Source of the DNA: Chloroflexota bacterium
GTDB taxonomy: Bacteria > Chloroflexota > Dehalococcoidia > Dehalococcoidales > RBG-16-60-22
Length of the DNA stretch: 34,334 nucleotides
Assembly: GCA_018829775.1 (NCBI GenBank)
Contig: JAHJTL010000034.1
Coordinates: 1-34,334 of the forward strand
Reading direction: 5' to 3'
Below, in pieces: positions 1 to 8,344 of the stretch (positions within the stretch are counted from its first letter, which is position 1; each line of letters opens with the position of its first letter). Made by a program: the position numbers and the translations under genes. The notes beneath the pieces were generated by a model. The model was not told the DNA's origin. It searched no databases and was given only the letters and a program-made list of their open reading frames with translations.

Positions 1-783
1 CACATACTCTGGTATGAGGTCGGTGGGGCATCGGTGCTGGGTGGGGTGGTTATCCGCACCGTTCCCAATGATGAGGACGGGAAATTAGACCCTGCTGATG
101 TGGAAAAGACGATACGTTCGGTGAACATCCACTTCCCGGCGAGCACTCTGCTCTGTCTGGAAAACACCCACAACCGGTGTGGCGGTGCGGTACTGACTCG
201 GGAATATACTGAGGAAATCTCCGGGCTTGCCCACAGGCATGGCCTGCTGGTTCACCTGGATGGAGCCCGTATCTTCAACGCTGCGATTGCCCTCGGCGTA
301 CCCGCCAGGGAACTGACCGCACCGGCAGATACGGTCAGCTTCTGTCTTTCCAAAGCGCTCAGCGCACCGGTGGGCTCACTGGTCTGTGGAACGAAAGAAG
401 CGGTGGAGAGGGCGCGGAAGTGGCGCAAGATGCTGGGTGGAGGGATGCGGCAGGCGGGGGTCATCGCTGCCGCCGGCATCGTGGCCATTGAAAAGATGGT
501 CGACCGCCTCGCGGAAGACCATGCCAATGCCAGACGGCTGGCGGAGGGGCTGGCCCAGGTATCCGGCTTTTCCATCCGCCCGGAGAAGGTGGTGACGAAC
601 ATCGTGAACTTTGAATTTCCAGAGAACGTCAGCGATTTTGTAATCAAAATCGGGGAGCGGGGGGTTAAATTCCTTTCCCGGGGCGGTCGGAGTGTGCGGG
701 CGGTAACCAACCGCATGGTCAGCGCGGAAGACATCGATGAGGCGCTGGAACGCATAGCCAGGATGGTGAAAGAAGCGAGTTAA
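1..783 (+). CDS. ltaE: Low-specificity L-threonine aldolase, 3' part (N-terminus outside window)
   Basis: PLP-dependent aldolase that splits L-threonine or L-allo-threonine into glycine and acetaldehyde in the cytoplasm. The frame is open from base 1 (first residues HILWYEVGG), so the gene starts before the window; the GTG at 34 is internal. What is seen fits fold-type I threonine aldolases: the ENTHN stretch, the HLDGARIFNAA segment that holds the PLP-contacting Asp and Arg, and SFCLSKALSAPVG, whose Lys (codon 352-354) is the expected Schiff-base lysine. The C-terminal small domain is complete and ends at TAA 781-783. The next gene lies 45 nt downstream on the same strand. The family is clear; distinguishing threonine aldolase from the closely related beta-eliminating lyase or phenylserine aldolase subgroups is less certain. 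Confidence 0.9.
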   Translation, partial: HILWYEVGGASVLGGVVIRTVPNDEDGKLDPADVEKTIRSVNIHFPASTLLCLENTHNRCGGAVLTREYTEEISGLAHRHGLLVHLDGARIFNAAIALGVPARELTAPADTVSFCLSKALSAPVGSLVCGTKEAVERARKWRKMLGGGMRQAGVIAAAGIVAIEKMVDRLAEDHANARRLAEGLAQVSGFSIRPEKVVTNIVNFEFPENVSDFVIKIGERGVKFLSRGGRSVRAVTNRMVSAEDIDEALERIARMVKEAS

Positions 784-828
784 AATCGTTAGCTATATAA
801 ACATACAAATTTGTTCAGGAGGAGATGA

Positions 829-2007
829 ATGAAGGACAAACCCAAAATCACGAGACTGGAAATCCACCGGTTTGACTATCAACTCAAAGACCTGGCCCTG
901 CTTCCCGGTCATACCATCTTTGCCTACGAACCGGGCGCAACCATGACCCTGAAGGCCCACGCTCTCAAAATCATTACCGACGAAGGAGTCACCGGGGAGT
1001 ATGTGGGTTCATGGGCGGCTACTGATTGGATGGCTATCCCTGAATACGGGCACATTTTGATAGGGCGGAATGCTCTGGACCGGGAAGGAATATACAACGA
1101 CCTCAAGCTGGAACTGCGACAGCGTGCCCGTCTGGGGCTGAGCCAGCTGGACATCGCCCTGTGGGACCTGGCCGGAAAGTTCTACGGGGCTCCCATTTAC
1201 GAGCTTCTAGGTGGCAATCGGATTAATCTTCCCTGTTATGCCAGCACGCATACCGCAGATAATCACCAGGGAGGGCTGAATAGCCCCGAGGCCTTTGCTG
1301 ATTTCGCCGAGCAGTGCCTGGAGATGGGGTATCCCGGATTCAAAATACATCCCTGGGCGGATGCGCCGATGGCGCAGCATGTGGCCACGATACACGCTGT
1401 GGGCAAGCGCGTCGGCGGCAAAATGGACTTAATGCTCGACCCCTACTGTGCCCTCAAAACATTCGGTGATGCGCTTAAGGCAGGCTGGGCCTGTGACGAA
1501 GAGAAATTCTTCTGGTGGGAGGACCCGTTCCGGGATGGCGGCATCTCAGCCTTTGCCCATCGCAAGCTGAGACAGCTGGTGAAGACGCCCCTTTTACAGC
1601 TAGAGCATGTGCGTGGCCTGGAGCAGCATGTCGACTTCATCGTGGCGGATGGCACCGACTTCGTGCGCGGCGACCCTGACATCGACGGTGGTATCACCGG
1701 CGTGATGAAAATAGCCCACGCCGCCGAAGGCTTTGGCCTCGATGTGGAGATGCACGCCCCGGCCGGTCCCGAACGGCGCCACCTGATGGCGGCGATACAC
1801 AATATGAACTACTACGAGATGGCGCTGGTCCACCCCAAAGCGCCCTTCGCTCCACAGGCACCTGTCTTCAAGGGCGACTACAAGGACGGTCTGGATGCCA
1901 TCGATAAGAACGGCTGCGTTCAGGTGCCCCAGGGGCCCGGGCTGGGTGTGGAGTATGACTGGGACTATATCACCAAGCACAGCCAGGGCGTGAAGGTAAT
2001 CGATTAG
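829..2007 (+). CDS. Mandelate racemase/muconate lactonizing enzyme family (enolase superfamily)
   Basis: A 392-residue enolase-superfamily enzyme, a group that abstracts the proton alpha to a carboxylate using a divalent metal (racemases, cycloisomerases, sugar-acid dehydratases). The N-terminal capping domain spans about residues 1-130 and the barrel follows. Visible barrel features are GFKIHPW (KxH in place of the usual KxK base), then the three metal ligands in LMLDPY, WWEDPF and LQLEHV, and a late His in EMHAPAGPERR. The start is ATG 829 behind AGGAGGAG at 817-824. The KxH and the C-terminal His suggest a dehydratase or racemase of a hydroxy acid, but the substrate cannot be read from the sequence. 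It may be in one transcript with the aldolase upstream (45-nt gap); a shared pathway is a guess. Confidence 0.85.
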   Translation: MKDKPKITRLEIHRFDYQLKDLALLPGHTIFAYEPGATMTLKAHALKIITDEGVTGEYVGSWAATDWMAIPEYGHILIGRNALDREGIYNDLKLELRQRARLGLSQLDIALWDLAGKFYGAPIYELLGGNRINLPCYASTHTADNHQGGLNSPEAFADFAEQCLEMGYPGFKIHPWADAPMAQHVATIHAVGKRVGGKMDLMLDPYCALKTFGDALKAGWACDEEKFFWWEDPFRDGGISAFAHRKLRQLVKTPLLQLEHVRGLEQHVDFIVADGTDFVRGDPDIDGGITGVMKIAHAAEGFGLDVEMHAPAGPERRHLMAAIHNMNYYEMALVHPKAPFAPQAPVFKGDYKDGLDAIDKNGCVQVPQGPGLGVEYDWDYITKHSQGVKVID

Positions 2008-2034
2008 CCAGGGTGTAGTAAATCAGGTTTATTA

Positions 2035-3177
2035 TCATTCGAAAAAGGCGGCCAGACGCTGGCGAATTTCTTCACGGTCAGGCGGGCAGCCGGTGATACA
2101 TCTTGCCTCTTCCCCACCCTCGATGATGGCACAGTCGCCGACCAGCAGGCAGTCCCTGTCTTCAGGAATATCAGGTTCGGTACCCACGCAGATACGCAGC
2201 GGCATTTCAAGCCTTGCGCCACGCTCACTTAAAAGTAATAAATTTGAAAGCAGCGGGATGAGGCAGCCGCTGCACGCTCTCTCCGTGCCGGTTATTTCCA
2301 GCTGCGGGAAACTCTGACGCAGCTGCTCCTGCGGCAGCTTGACTTTAAAATTCAGCCGTTTCAGCTCTTCGCCGATGATATCTATTTTGGTCAGGTCGTT
2401 TTCCCCCAGTCCGGCAGCCGCGCCCAGGGTTACCGTTGGCACATCGTTGGGGTCGATGCCCATGAGGGCGGTGCCGACAGCGTCCACAGCCACCGCGTCG
2501 GTGCTGGTGAGTAGCAGGCGCACACCGATGGGCTGGCCGCGGTAGGAAGAGCCGACGCTGCCGATGGTCCTGGCGGTGGCATCTATAATGTTGATTGTGG
2601 GCCTGACAATCTTGTTCAGCTCGACGATAGCTCCATCCAGGTCTTTGGAATGGAAGCGGGGCTTGTCCTCGCGTTTCAGGCAGCCCTTCAGGTTCTTCAT
2701 CGCCAGCGTGACCGTGGTCTGGTAATGCGTTTTCAGCACCGGCACGTTGAGCAGCTTATCGCAGGCGAAGGCGTATTCCGTCACCTGGAATTCATCAGGC
2801 GTGGCCTTTGAGATATTCTTAAAAGTTCGATATTTGTGCTCGTCAAAAAGCACCCACTCGATGCCCAGGCGGTCGGCGACCTCGCTGATGCCGGTCTGGG
2901 TAAAGCAGGGCCTGAGGCGTGACTCCGACTGGTAATAGCTCGGCCCCTCCCCGATAATCACCCTGCCTGCGCCGGCATCGAGGCAGTACCTGGCCACCGC
3001 TTCGACCACTCTGGGACTGGTTATCTCACCGCTGTCGAGAGCGCTGGGCTCGTAAAGGTTGGGCTTTATGAGCACGCAATCTCCCCTTGCCACCGGTTTT
3101 TCCCCAACGCCGTCGAGTGCCTGAAGAAGGGCATCATAATAGTCGTTTTCGACTCTGACGATTGAAACCTTGCTCAT
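2035..3177 (-). CDS. DUF362 domain protein with Cys-rich C-terminus
   Basis: A 380-residue protein with the DUF362 architecture: KPNL near residue 38, a conserved LNVPVLKTH/MKNLKGC core near residues 140-165, and the DAVAVDAVGTALMGIDP segment typical of this family. DUF362 proteins are widespread in anaerobes, are often fused to ferredoxin domains, and have no firm biochemical role. The C-terminal 90 residues hold six cysteines (ERACSGC, RICVG, RDCLL, GDCA, ARCITGC), which could bind metal or an Fe-S cluster; that is inference, because no standard CxxCxxCxxxC ferredoxin motif is present. It is the last gene of a minus-strand run with the dCMP deaminase and UPF0200 kinase (27-nt gap). The start ATG at 3177 has a modest AGGT ribosome site. 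Confidence 0.82.
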   Translation of the reverse strand: MSKVSIVRVENDYYDALLQALDGVGEKPVARGDCVLIKPNLYEPSALDSGEITSPRVVEAVARYCLDAGAGRVIIGEGPSYYQSESRLRPCFTQTGISEVADRLGIEWVLFDEHKYRTFKNISKATPDEFQVTEYAFACDKLLNVPVLKTHYQTTVTLAMKNLKGCLKREDKPRFHSKDLDGAIVELNKIVRPTINIIDATARTIGSVGSSYRGQPIGVRLLLTSTDAVAVDAVGTALMGIDPNDVPTVTLGAAAGLGENDLTKIDIIGEELKRLNFKVKLPQEQLRQSFPQLEITGTERACSGCLIPLLSNLLLLSERGARLEMPLRICVGTEPDIPEDRDCLLVGDCAIIEGGEEARCITGCPPDREEIRQRLAAFFE

Positions 3178-3204
3178 GGCTGTTACCTGCTTGCGCTTCT
3201 GGCA

Positions 3205-3690
3205 TTAATCCAGAAAACTGATTTGGGCTGGGGGTTTTTCTTTGCTTTCGATTTCGATGCCCGCTTCCCGGAAAAGCTCGATAAAGGTGTTATCATTGTA
3301 GCTGCCAAAGGTAACCAAGCGTTTTATCTTGGCGTTGACCAGCATCTTGGCGCAGAGAACGCAGGGCGTGTGCGTGCAGTAGATGGTGCTCCCCTCCAGG
3401 CTGACACCGTGCAGGCTGGCCTGAATGATGACGTTCTGCTCGGCGTGAATGCCGCGGCAGATTTCATGTCGCTCTCCGGAAGGTATCCCCAATTCGTCGC
3501 GGAGGCAGCCCAGTTCCAGGCAGTCCTTGGAGCCGGCGGCGGCGCCGTTGTAGCCGGTGGACAGAATGTGCTTATCCTTTACCGCCACCGCCCCCACGTG
3601 ATGTCGACGGCAGGTGGCGCGTTCCGCCACCACCGAGGCGATTTTGAGGAAATATTCGTCGACAGCTGGCCGGATAATGGCTTTTTTCAC
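3205..3690 (-). CDS. dCMP deaminase family protein (ComEB-like)
   Basis: A zinc-dependent deaminase of 161 residues, expected to convert dCMP to dUMP and so feed thymidylate synthesis. The zinc site is plain: HAEQN at residues 82-86 (zinc His and catalytic Glu) and PCVLCAK near 109-115 (two zinc Cys). The family segments [12 protein letters not shown] and [14 protein letters not shown] (substrate loop) are present, and the length matches ComEB-type dCMP deaminases. It starts at GTG 3690, which overlaps the TGA of the upstream kinase gene by 3 nt, so the two are translationally coupled. Coupling with a P-loop kinase-like protein suggests a nucleotide-metabolism pair. ComEB names come from competence operons; nothing here supports a role in competence. 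Confidence 0.93.
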   Translation of the reverse strand: MKKAIIRPAVDEYFLKIASVVAERATCRRHHVGAVAVKDKHILSTGYNGAAAGSKDCLELGCLRDELGIPSGERHEICRGIHAEQNVIIQASLHGVSLEGSTIYCTHTPCVLCAKMLVNAKIKRLVTFGSYNDNTFIELFREAGIEIESKEKPPAQISFLD

Positions 3691-4241
3691 TTCAATCTTT
3701 CCAGTACCTTACTCGTCTGCTCTTCAAGGTCAGACAGCGAGGACTCATTGATGAGCGTGTAATCGGCCATGGCAATCGGCCCGCCTTTATCGGTGTTTTC
3801 GATTTCCGTGCGGTCGCGGCTGGCGGCTTCGGCACGGGTCAGCGGTCGTTCCGCTCTGCTATTTAGACGTGTGTACCTCGTTTCCGGCGAGGCCCAGACG
3901 GCAATAACGGAGAAATCTGCTCCATAGCGGTCTTTCAAAAAGGTATACTCCTCCCAGGAATAGAGCCCATCAACCACGACATTTGATTCTTTCAGGGCGG
4001 CATCGATTCGGGGCAGATTCAGTTTGGCATATGCGGCCATGCCGTGCTCTTTTCTCAAAGATTCCCTGATGCTCCGCTCGTTATCCTCGTTGAGGACAAG
4101 GCCGCTCTTCCGGACTTCTTCGTCGGTGATATCGCCGAACCTGACTCTGGTGAAGCCGTGCTGCTCAAAAGCTTTAGCGACCTCTGATTTGCCTGACCCG
4201 GCCATCCCCACAATGGCGACGATTTTTCTACTTTTGGACAT
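3687..4241 (-). CDS. UPF0200-type P-loop kinase (dephospho-CoA kinase-like)
   Basis: A P-loop NTPase of 184 residues. Walker A is GMAGSGKS at residues 12-19; it is followed by [15 protein letters not shown], a segment with [12 protein letters not shown], and [16 protein letters not shown], which together match the UPF0200/dephospho-CoA-kinase-like family better known from archaea. The substrate is not established; a nucleotide or nucleoside kinase role is plausible because the dCMP deaminase gene overlaps it by 3 nt. I place the start at ATG 4241 (MSKSRK): Walker A then falls at the expected distance, and a TATAAT (minus strand, 4257 to 4252) lies only 10 nt upstream, so the mRNA is probably leaderless. 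The frame stays open further upstream to 4625 only as antisense of the CCA gene. Confidence 0.82.
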   Translation of the reverse strand: MSKSRKIVAIVGMAGSGKSEVAKAFEQHGFTRVRFGDITDEEVRKSGLVLNEDNERSIRESLRKEHGMAAYAKLNLPRIDAALKESNVVVDGLYSWEEYTFLKDRYGADFSVIAVWASPETRYTRLNSRAERPLTRAEAASRDRTEIENTDKGGPIAMADYTLINESSLSDLEEQTSKVLERLK

Positions 4242-4251
4242 TATGGGATTA

Positions 4252-4257
4252 ATTATA
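4252..4257 (-). promoter_or_regulatory. -10 box of the UPF0200 kinase gene (probable leaderless start)
   Basis: A perfect TATAAT on the minus strand ends 10 nt before ATG 4241. A -35 match at 17 nt spacing is poor (TGTTAT). There is no Shine-Dalgarno between the box and the start codon. Confidence 0.6.
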
Positions 4258-4304
4258 ACGAAGATGGTGGGGAAATAACAGCGGGGAAGAGCATCAGCCA
4301 CCTG

Positions 4305-4313
4305 TGCTATAAT
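4305..4313 (+). promoter_or_regulatory. Extended -10 promoter of the CCA nucleotidyltransferase gene
   Basis: TGCTATAAT, an extended -10 element, ends 10 nt before ATG 4324. No ribosome site can fit between a start point about 7 nt downstream and the ATG, which suggests a leaderless or nearly leaderless mRNA. It lies about 50 bp from the divergent TATAAT of the kinase gene. Confidence 0.65.
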
Positions 4314-4323
4314 TTTGACTGTA

Positions 4324-5586
4324 ATGAATGAAGTTACCAATTTTGCCAATAAAATCAAAGAGCAGATGCCGGGAGAGCTGGTTGAATTCATGCGGCAAGC
4401 CGGGGAGCTGGCGCAGCAGCGGGGACAAAAGCTGTACCTGGTGGGTGGGGTGGTACGTGATTTACTACTCGGAAGGGGAAATTTTGACCTCGACCTGGTG
4501 GTGGAGGGGGACGCCATCGCGCTGGCCAGTGAACTGGCGAATGAAAAGCAGGGTAAACTGGTTACCCACCAGCGCTTCGGCACGGCAAAGCTGACGTGGG
4601 ACGGCTGGAGCGCCGACATTGCCACCGCCCGCTCCGAGACCTATGCTAAAGCCTGTGCCCTGCCCACGGTAAATCCCAGCACCATCAAAGCCGACCTGTT
4701 CCGTCGCGACTTCACCATCAACGCCATGGCCGTCGAGCTTAATCCCGGTCACTATGGTCGGTTGCTCGACCTGTATGGGGGTCTGGCGGACCTGAAGGGG
4801 AAACTGGTTCGGATTCTCCACGAAAAGAGCTTTGTTGACGACGCCACCCGCATCTGGCGCGCCATCCGCTACGAGCAGCGATTGGATTTCAAATTGGAGC
4901 CAAAAACGCTTCAGCTTGTGAAACGTGACGCCGACTACCTGAAAAAGGTGAGCGGCGACCGCATACGCCACGAACTGGAGCTTATTTTCAAAGAAGATTG
5001 CCCTGAGAAAGCCCTGCAACGTGCCGATGAGCTCGGGGTGCTCAAAAAATTGCACCCGGGACTGAAAGCAGATGGCTGGCTCGTGGAAAAGTATGAGCAG
5101 GCACGGCAATGGAGCTCCCCCGATGCTCTTTCTCTTGGACTCTACCTTGCCCTGCTCGTTTACCGTATGAAATCTGATGATGTCGAAGAGCTTATTTCAT
5201 ACCTGCGATTGCGCAAGTCAACGAGCAAAACGCTGCTTGACACGATTGGCCTGAAGGCAAATTTGGAGCGTTTAACCTCTCCACAGATAACCTCTAGTCA
5301 GGTTTACACGCTGCTCATCGATTATTCAACGGAAGCGGTGGTCGCCAATGCTATTGCCGGAGAGATACCGGAGGCGGTGCACCGCCTGAACGAGTTTATG
5401 AATAAACTGAGGTATATCAAGCCTGCCCTCAACGGCGAAGATTTAAAAAGACTGGGGGTGGCGCAGGGGCCGGAGATTAAAGCCGTGCTGCATCGCCTCC
5501 TTGAAGCTAGGCTGGAAGGGAAAGCAGCGACAAAGCGCGACGAGGAAGCCCTCGTGGGAAACTGGCTGGCGAGGAAAGACAGATAG
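4324..5586 (+). CDS. CCA tRNA nucleotidyltransferase / poly(A) polymerase family
   Basis: A class II nucleotidyltransferase of 420 residues that adds or repairs the 3' CCA end of tRNA. The head domain shows LVGGVVRDLLLG, then the catalytic DLDLVVEGD (two metal-binding Asp), LFRRDFTINAMA (the RRD motif) and DDATRIWRAIRYEQRL (the base-recognition ERxxR-type helix). The C-terminal half is the helical body and tail that holds tRNA. A member of this family can be a full CCA enzyme, an A-adding or CC-adding enzyme, or a poly(A) polymerase; the sequence alone does not decide. I choose ATG 4324 over the TTG three codons earlier because it fits the -10 box. The next gene begins 3 nt after the stop, so the pair is an operon. 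Confidence 0.9.
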   Translation: MNEVTNFANKIKEQMPGELVEFMRQAGELAQQRGQKLYLVGGVVRDLLLGRGNFDLDLVVEGDAIALASELANEKQGKLVTHQRFGTAKLTWDGWSADIATARSETYAKACALPTVNPSTIKADLFRRDFTINAMAVELNPGHYGRLLDLYGGLADLKGKLVRILHEKSFVDDATRIWRAIRYEQRLDFKLEPKTLQLVKRDADYLKKVSGDRIRHELELIFKEDCPEKALQRADELGVLKKLHPGLKADGWLVEKYEQARQWSSPDALSLGLYLALLVYRMKSDDVEELISYLRLRKSTSKTLLDTIGLKANLERLTSPQITSSQVYTLLIDYSTEAVVANAIAGEIPEAVHRLNEFMNKLRYIKPALNGEDLKRLGVAQGPEIKAVLHRLLEARLEGKAATKRDEEALVGNWLARKDR

Positions 5587-5589
5587 GCA

Positions 5590-6330
5590 ATGGGAAAAAA
5601 GAAATCTTATATTATTCTTTTCGGGCTGCTGGTACCGGTGCTGGCGCTTTTCGGCTGGGGGCTCAATGCTCGATTCAACGGCACCGAAACGGTGCATTAC
5701 CGGTTTGAGGCGTTGGGGCAGAATGAGCACAATTTAACCATTTCCATACCGTTAGAAGACTATCGTGAGTATCGGGCGATACCAAGGCCGAGCTGGGATG
5801 ATTATCGTGATATGCCAAATAATCGCAGCTACTATGATTTTTTCGCTGAATATAAATCGATAGCGAACCATCCTGATGACGATTATATAATTCGGGCTGT
5901 GGCCAGCAAGCTGGAAGAGACAGCTTCTGCGGCGGGTCTGGACGACAAGGAAAAAGCCGAACTGGCCCTTAATTTCATCCAGAGCTTCACCGTTACCAGC
6001 GATAACGAAACCACACCGTTTAATGAATACCCTCGCTATCCGCTGGAAACGCTTTTTGAACGAAGGGGCGACTGTGAAGACACCTCAATTTTGCTGGCAG
6101 CGCTTTTGACCGAAATGGGCTATGATGTGGCACTCCTCCTCTTCGAGGACTATGACCACATCGGGCTGGGCATCAACATGCCCCCGGAATATGCAATGTA
6201 CGGCAATTCCTGGATACATGATGATGACAGGCGCTACTGGTACCTGGATACTTTAGGGAAACAGTCAATCGGCTGGTGCCCGGAGCCTTACCACCAGACA
6301 TCAGCGTATATCTATCCAATCGGTGGATGA
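5590..6330 (+). CDS. Membrane-anchored transglutaminase-like cysteine protein
   Basis: A 246-residue protein with one N-terminal membrane helix (about residues 7-24) after a Lys-rich start, so the rest should face outside. The C-terminal half is a transglutaminase-like fold of the papain superfamily: a Cys-His-Asp triad can be placed at Cys162 (RRGDCEDTS), His190 (DYDHIGLG) and Asp220 (YWYLDT), in the right order and spacing. Such proteins may be peptidases, amidases or cross-linking enzymes of the envelope; the substrate is unknown. It starts 3 nt after the tRNA nucleotidyltransferase stop, an unexpected partner, so the link is probably only co-transcription. Its last 19 nt overlap the end of ispE on the other strand. 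Confidence 0.8.
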   Translation: MGKKKSYIILFGLLVPVLALFGWGLNARFNGTETVHYRFEALGQNEHNLTISIPLEDYREYRAIPRPSWDDYRDMPNNRSYYDFFAEYKSIANHPDDDYIIRAVASKLEETASAAGLDDKEKAELALNFIQSFTVTSDNETTPFNEYPRYPLETLFERRGDCEDTSILLAALLTEMGYDVALLLFEDYDHIGLGINMPPEYAMYGNSWIHDDDRRYWYLDTLGKQSIGWCPEPYHQTSAYIYPIGG

Positions 6331-7175
6331 TTCGCGGCCAGTGTCTCCACCAGATACGTTCCCATGTTCTGCTGTTGGCAGCGGGTGAAAAGTTCTTCGG
6401 CTCTGGTTTTATCTTTAAAAAGCGTAAAAAGCGCCGGACCGGAGCCGGCTAAATGCACGTGAAGCGCACCGAGTTTCCGTATGTGGTCGCGGTAAACCTT
6501 TAATTCTGACCCACTGGCAAAAGCGACGTTTTCAAAGGTATTGAAAAGCGTTGATGGCTCCCTGCCTTCTTTCAGTTCGTTGACCAGTTGCTCGGTGATA
6601 TGACCGTCGGTAAAGTGGCTCGCAGTAAGACTGGCGTACAGCCTGGCCGTCTTACCAGGTGGGCGGGGCACACTGGGCATGACCAGAACGACCCAGTGAC
6701 GGGGGAAAGGGGGGAGCTGGGTTACCACCTCGCCTCTGCCCTCCGCTAATGCCGTACCACCGTGGAGGAAGAAGGGGACATCCGAGCCCAACTGCGCCGC
6801 GAGCTCAAGCAACTTTTCCTCCGGCAGGTTCAGCTCCCAGACTTCGTTCAGGCCGCGCAGGGTAGCTGCTGCAGCGCTGCTGTCGCCACCCAACCCCGAA
6901 ATCAGTGGGATGCGGTTCTCAATATCAATGGCGATTCCTTTATCAATCCCCAGTGTCTCCCGTACCAGGTTCACTGTCCGTGAGACGAGACTTTTCTCCG
7001 GCGACCATTCCGGCAAGTCCGACCTGATGTCTACCGACTGGCTGGCTCTGAAAGTGAGACGGTCGCAGAGGTTGACCGTCTGGATAACGCTCCTGATTTC
7101 GTGGTAGCCGTCCGGGCGTCTGGCGAGCACCTCAAGGGTCAAATTCAGTTTGGCCGGTGCCGGGATGGTCAGCAT
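6312..7175 (-). CDS. ispE: 4-diphosphocytidyl-2-C-methyl-D-erythritol kinase
   Basis: IspE phosphorylates the 2-hydroxyl of CDP-methylerythritol in the MEP isoprenoid pathway. The 287-residue protein shows the GHMP-kinase signatures: PAPAKLNLTLEV at the N-terminus (catalytic Lys), RPDGYHEI, the ATP-binding GLGGDSSAAAATL (usual form GGGSSDAA) and the C-terminal HLAGSGPALFTLF. I start it at ATG 7175 (MLTIPAPAK), which gives the family length. That ATG lies inside the last codons of rsmA (7-nt overlap), with GGGAAG about 10 nt upstream acting from within rsmA, so the two are translationally coupled. A frame extending upstream to 7226 only covers rsmA antisense-free codons in another frame. The rsmA-ispE pairing is a common bacterial arrangement. 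Confidence 0.96.
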   Translation of the reverse strand: MLTIPAPAKLNLTLEVLARRPDGYHEIRSVIQTVNLCDRLTFRASQSVDIRSDLPEWSPEKSLVSRTVNLVRETLGIDKGIAIDIENRIPLISGLGGDSSAAAATLRGLNEVWELNLPEEKLLELAAQLGSDVPFFLHGGTALAEGRGEVVTQLPPFPRHWVVLVMPSVPRPPGKTARLYASLTASHFTDGHITEQLVNELKEGREPSTLFNTFENVAFASGSELKVYRDHIRKLGALHVHLAGSGPALFTLFKDKTRAEELFTRCQQQNMGTYLVETLAANHPPIG

Positions 7176-8032
7176 GCCATCTTCTTCCCTTGCCATTGCG
7201 CATACGCTCGCCGCAGCTGTGCCCATTCCTCAAGGGTCAAAGTCTCGGCACGACGCTGCGATGATATGTTCGCTTTTTCCAGCACGTTAATAACGTCGGT
7301 CTTGGGCAGTCTCAGGCCGTAAGACAGGGAGTTGGCGAGCTGCTTGCGGGGGCTGGCGAAGCCAGCCCTGACCGTTTTAAAAAAGCTGTCCACATCATCC
7401 ACCGCCACCGCTGGTTCGGGATACAGGTCAATGCGCAGTATGGCGGAATCGACCTCCGGCGCCGGGTAAAATGATTCGGCTGGTACCTTGCTGATAATTG
7501 TGGGCCGACCGTAAAACTGCACGCTGATGCTGAGGAGGCTCCTTTTTCCCGGCCCGGCAGCAATGGCCTCGGCCACCTCTTTCTGCACCATCACCACTAT
7601 CAAATCTGGCTTTAGCGTTGCTTCCAGGAAGTGGCGCAGGACAGGGGAGGTGATGTAGTAGGGGAGGTTGGCCACCAGTTTGTACCGTTCCGGTGCAGGC
7701 AACAAATCAGACGGGTCGATTTTGAGGATGTCCCCGCTGATGACCCGGACGTTGGGAAAAGAGGCCATTTCCTGCCTCAGGAAGTCGGCCAGTTTATCGT
7801 CAAGCTCAACGGCCATGACCTGCTTGGCCCTTTGCGCAAGCTCTCTGGTCAGAATGCCCAATCCCGGGCCAATCTCCATAACAATATCATCAGTGGTAAG
7901 TTCGGCTGCGGAGAGAATTTGCTGCAGCACCTCATTATCGATAAGAAAATGCTGTCCTAATCTCTTCCTTGCCCTTAAATTGAAACGGCGCAGCAAACGC
8001 CTGGTTTCGGCCAGCAGCGATTCTTCTTTCAA
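7169..8032 (-). CDS. rsmA: 16S rRNA (adenine1518-N6/adenine1519-N6)-dimethyltransferase RsmA (KsgA)
   Basis: RsmA (KsgA) dimethylates two adjacent adenines in helix 45 of 16S rRNA late in small-subunit assembly, with SAM as donor. The protein shows RKRLGQHFLID at the start of the fold, the SAM motif VMEIGPGLGILTRELA, VMAVELDDKLADFL, GDILKID and the catalytic NLPYYITSPVL, followed by the C-terminal helical domain (FASPRKQLANSL). I place the start at TTG 8032, with GCAGGTG just upstream, giving 287 residues; no ATG occurs in frame before the GQHFL motif, and the open frame further up (to 8134) runs into the SRP RNA gene. The gene begins 33 nt after the SRP RNA end and may share its transcript. 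It overlaps ispE by 7 nt. Confidence 0.94.
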   Translation of the reverse strand: MKEESLLAETRRLLRRFNLRARKRLGQHFLIDNEVLQQILSAAELTTDDIVMEIGPGLGILTRELAQRAKQVMAVELDDKLADFLRQEMASFPNVRVISGDILKIDPSDLLPAPERYKLVANLPYYITSPVLRHFLEATLKPDLIVVMVQKEVAEAIAAGPGKRSLLSISVQFYGRPTIISKVPAESFYPAPEVDSAILRIDLYPEPAVAVDDVDSFFKTVRAGFASPRKQLANSLSYGLRLPKTDVINVLEKANISSQRRAETLTLEEWAQLRRAYAQWQGKKMAC

Positions 8033-8065
8033 ATGGCACCTGCCCGTAGATTGCTCGTGAAAACG

Positions 8066-8340
8066 GTGAGGTCGTGCACCTGCCCTCGACCCTGCCCAAT
8101 AGCTTGCTTGAGCCAGCCAGCTCCAGCCAGGCAACCCTGCGGCACCCGGAAAATACTATTTACCGCTGCTTCCTCTCGGACCTGACGGGGTTCATAGCCT
8201 TCCGCCGCGCAAGACCCAGCCTTCAACACCGCTTGGCCAAAGTAGTCCCACCAGACAAGAGCCTCAAACCGGAATTAAACCCTGCTGTAGCGGATTGCAG
8301 GTTCAGGGCACCGCTAGCTCCCCGTCTAGCACGACCTCAC
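8066..8340 (-). ncRNA. ffs: Signal recognition particle RNA, large bacterial type
   Basis: The RNA scaffold of the signal recognition particle, which binds Ffh and targets nascent membrane proteins. Read on the minus strand, it has the large (Bacillus-like) layout, about 275 nt. Terminal strands GTGAGGTCGTGC (8340 to 8329) and GCACGACCTCAC (8077 to 8066) pair perfectly. The Alu-domain signature GCGGTGCCCT...CAATCCGCTA follows the 5' end. The helix 8 Ffh-binding signature GTCAGGTCCGAGAGGAAGC lies near 8168-8186 with a GAGA tetraloop, and the matching GGGTGCCGCAGGGTTGCCTGG closes the 3' half. A consensus promoter sits right before the 5' end. Identified by recall of the family sequence; a covariance-model search was not possible here. 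Confidence 0.95.
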
Positions 8341-8344
8341 AGAA

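Noticed and set aside
4242-4625. N-terminal extension of the UPF0200 kinase up to 4625
   Set aside because: The extra residues are antisense to the CCA enzyme and low-complexity; the Walker A motif is at normal distance from ATG 4241, which also follows a TATAAT.
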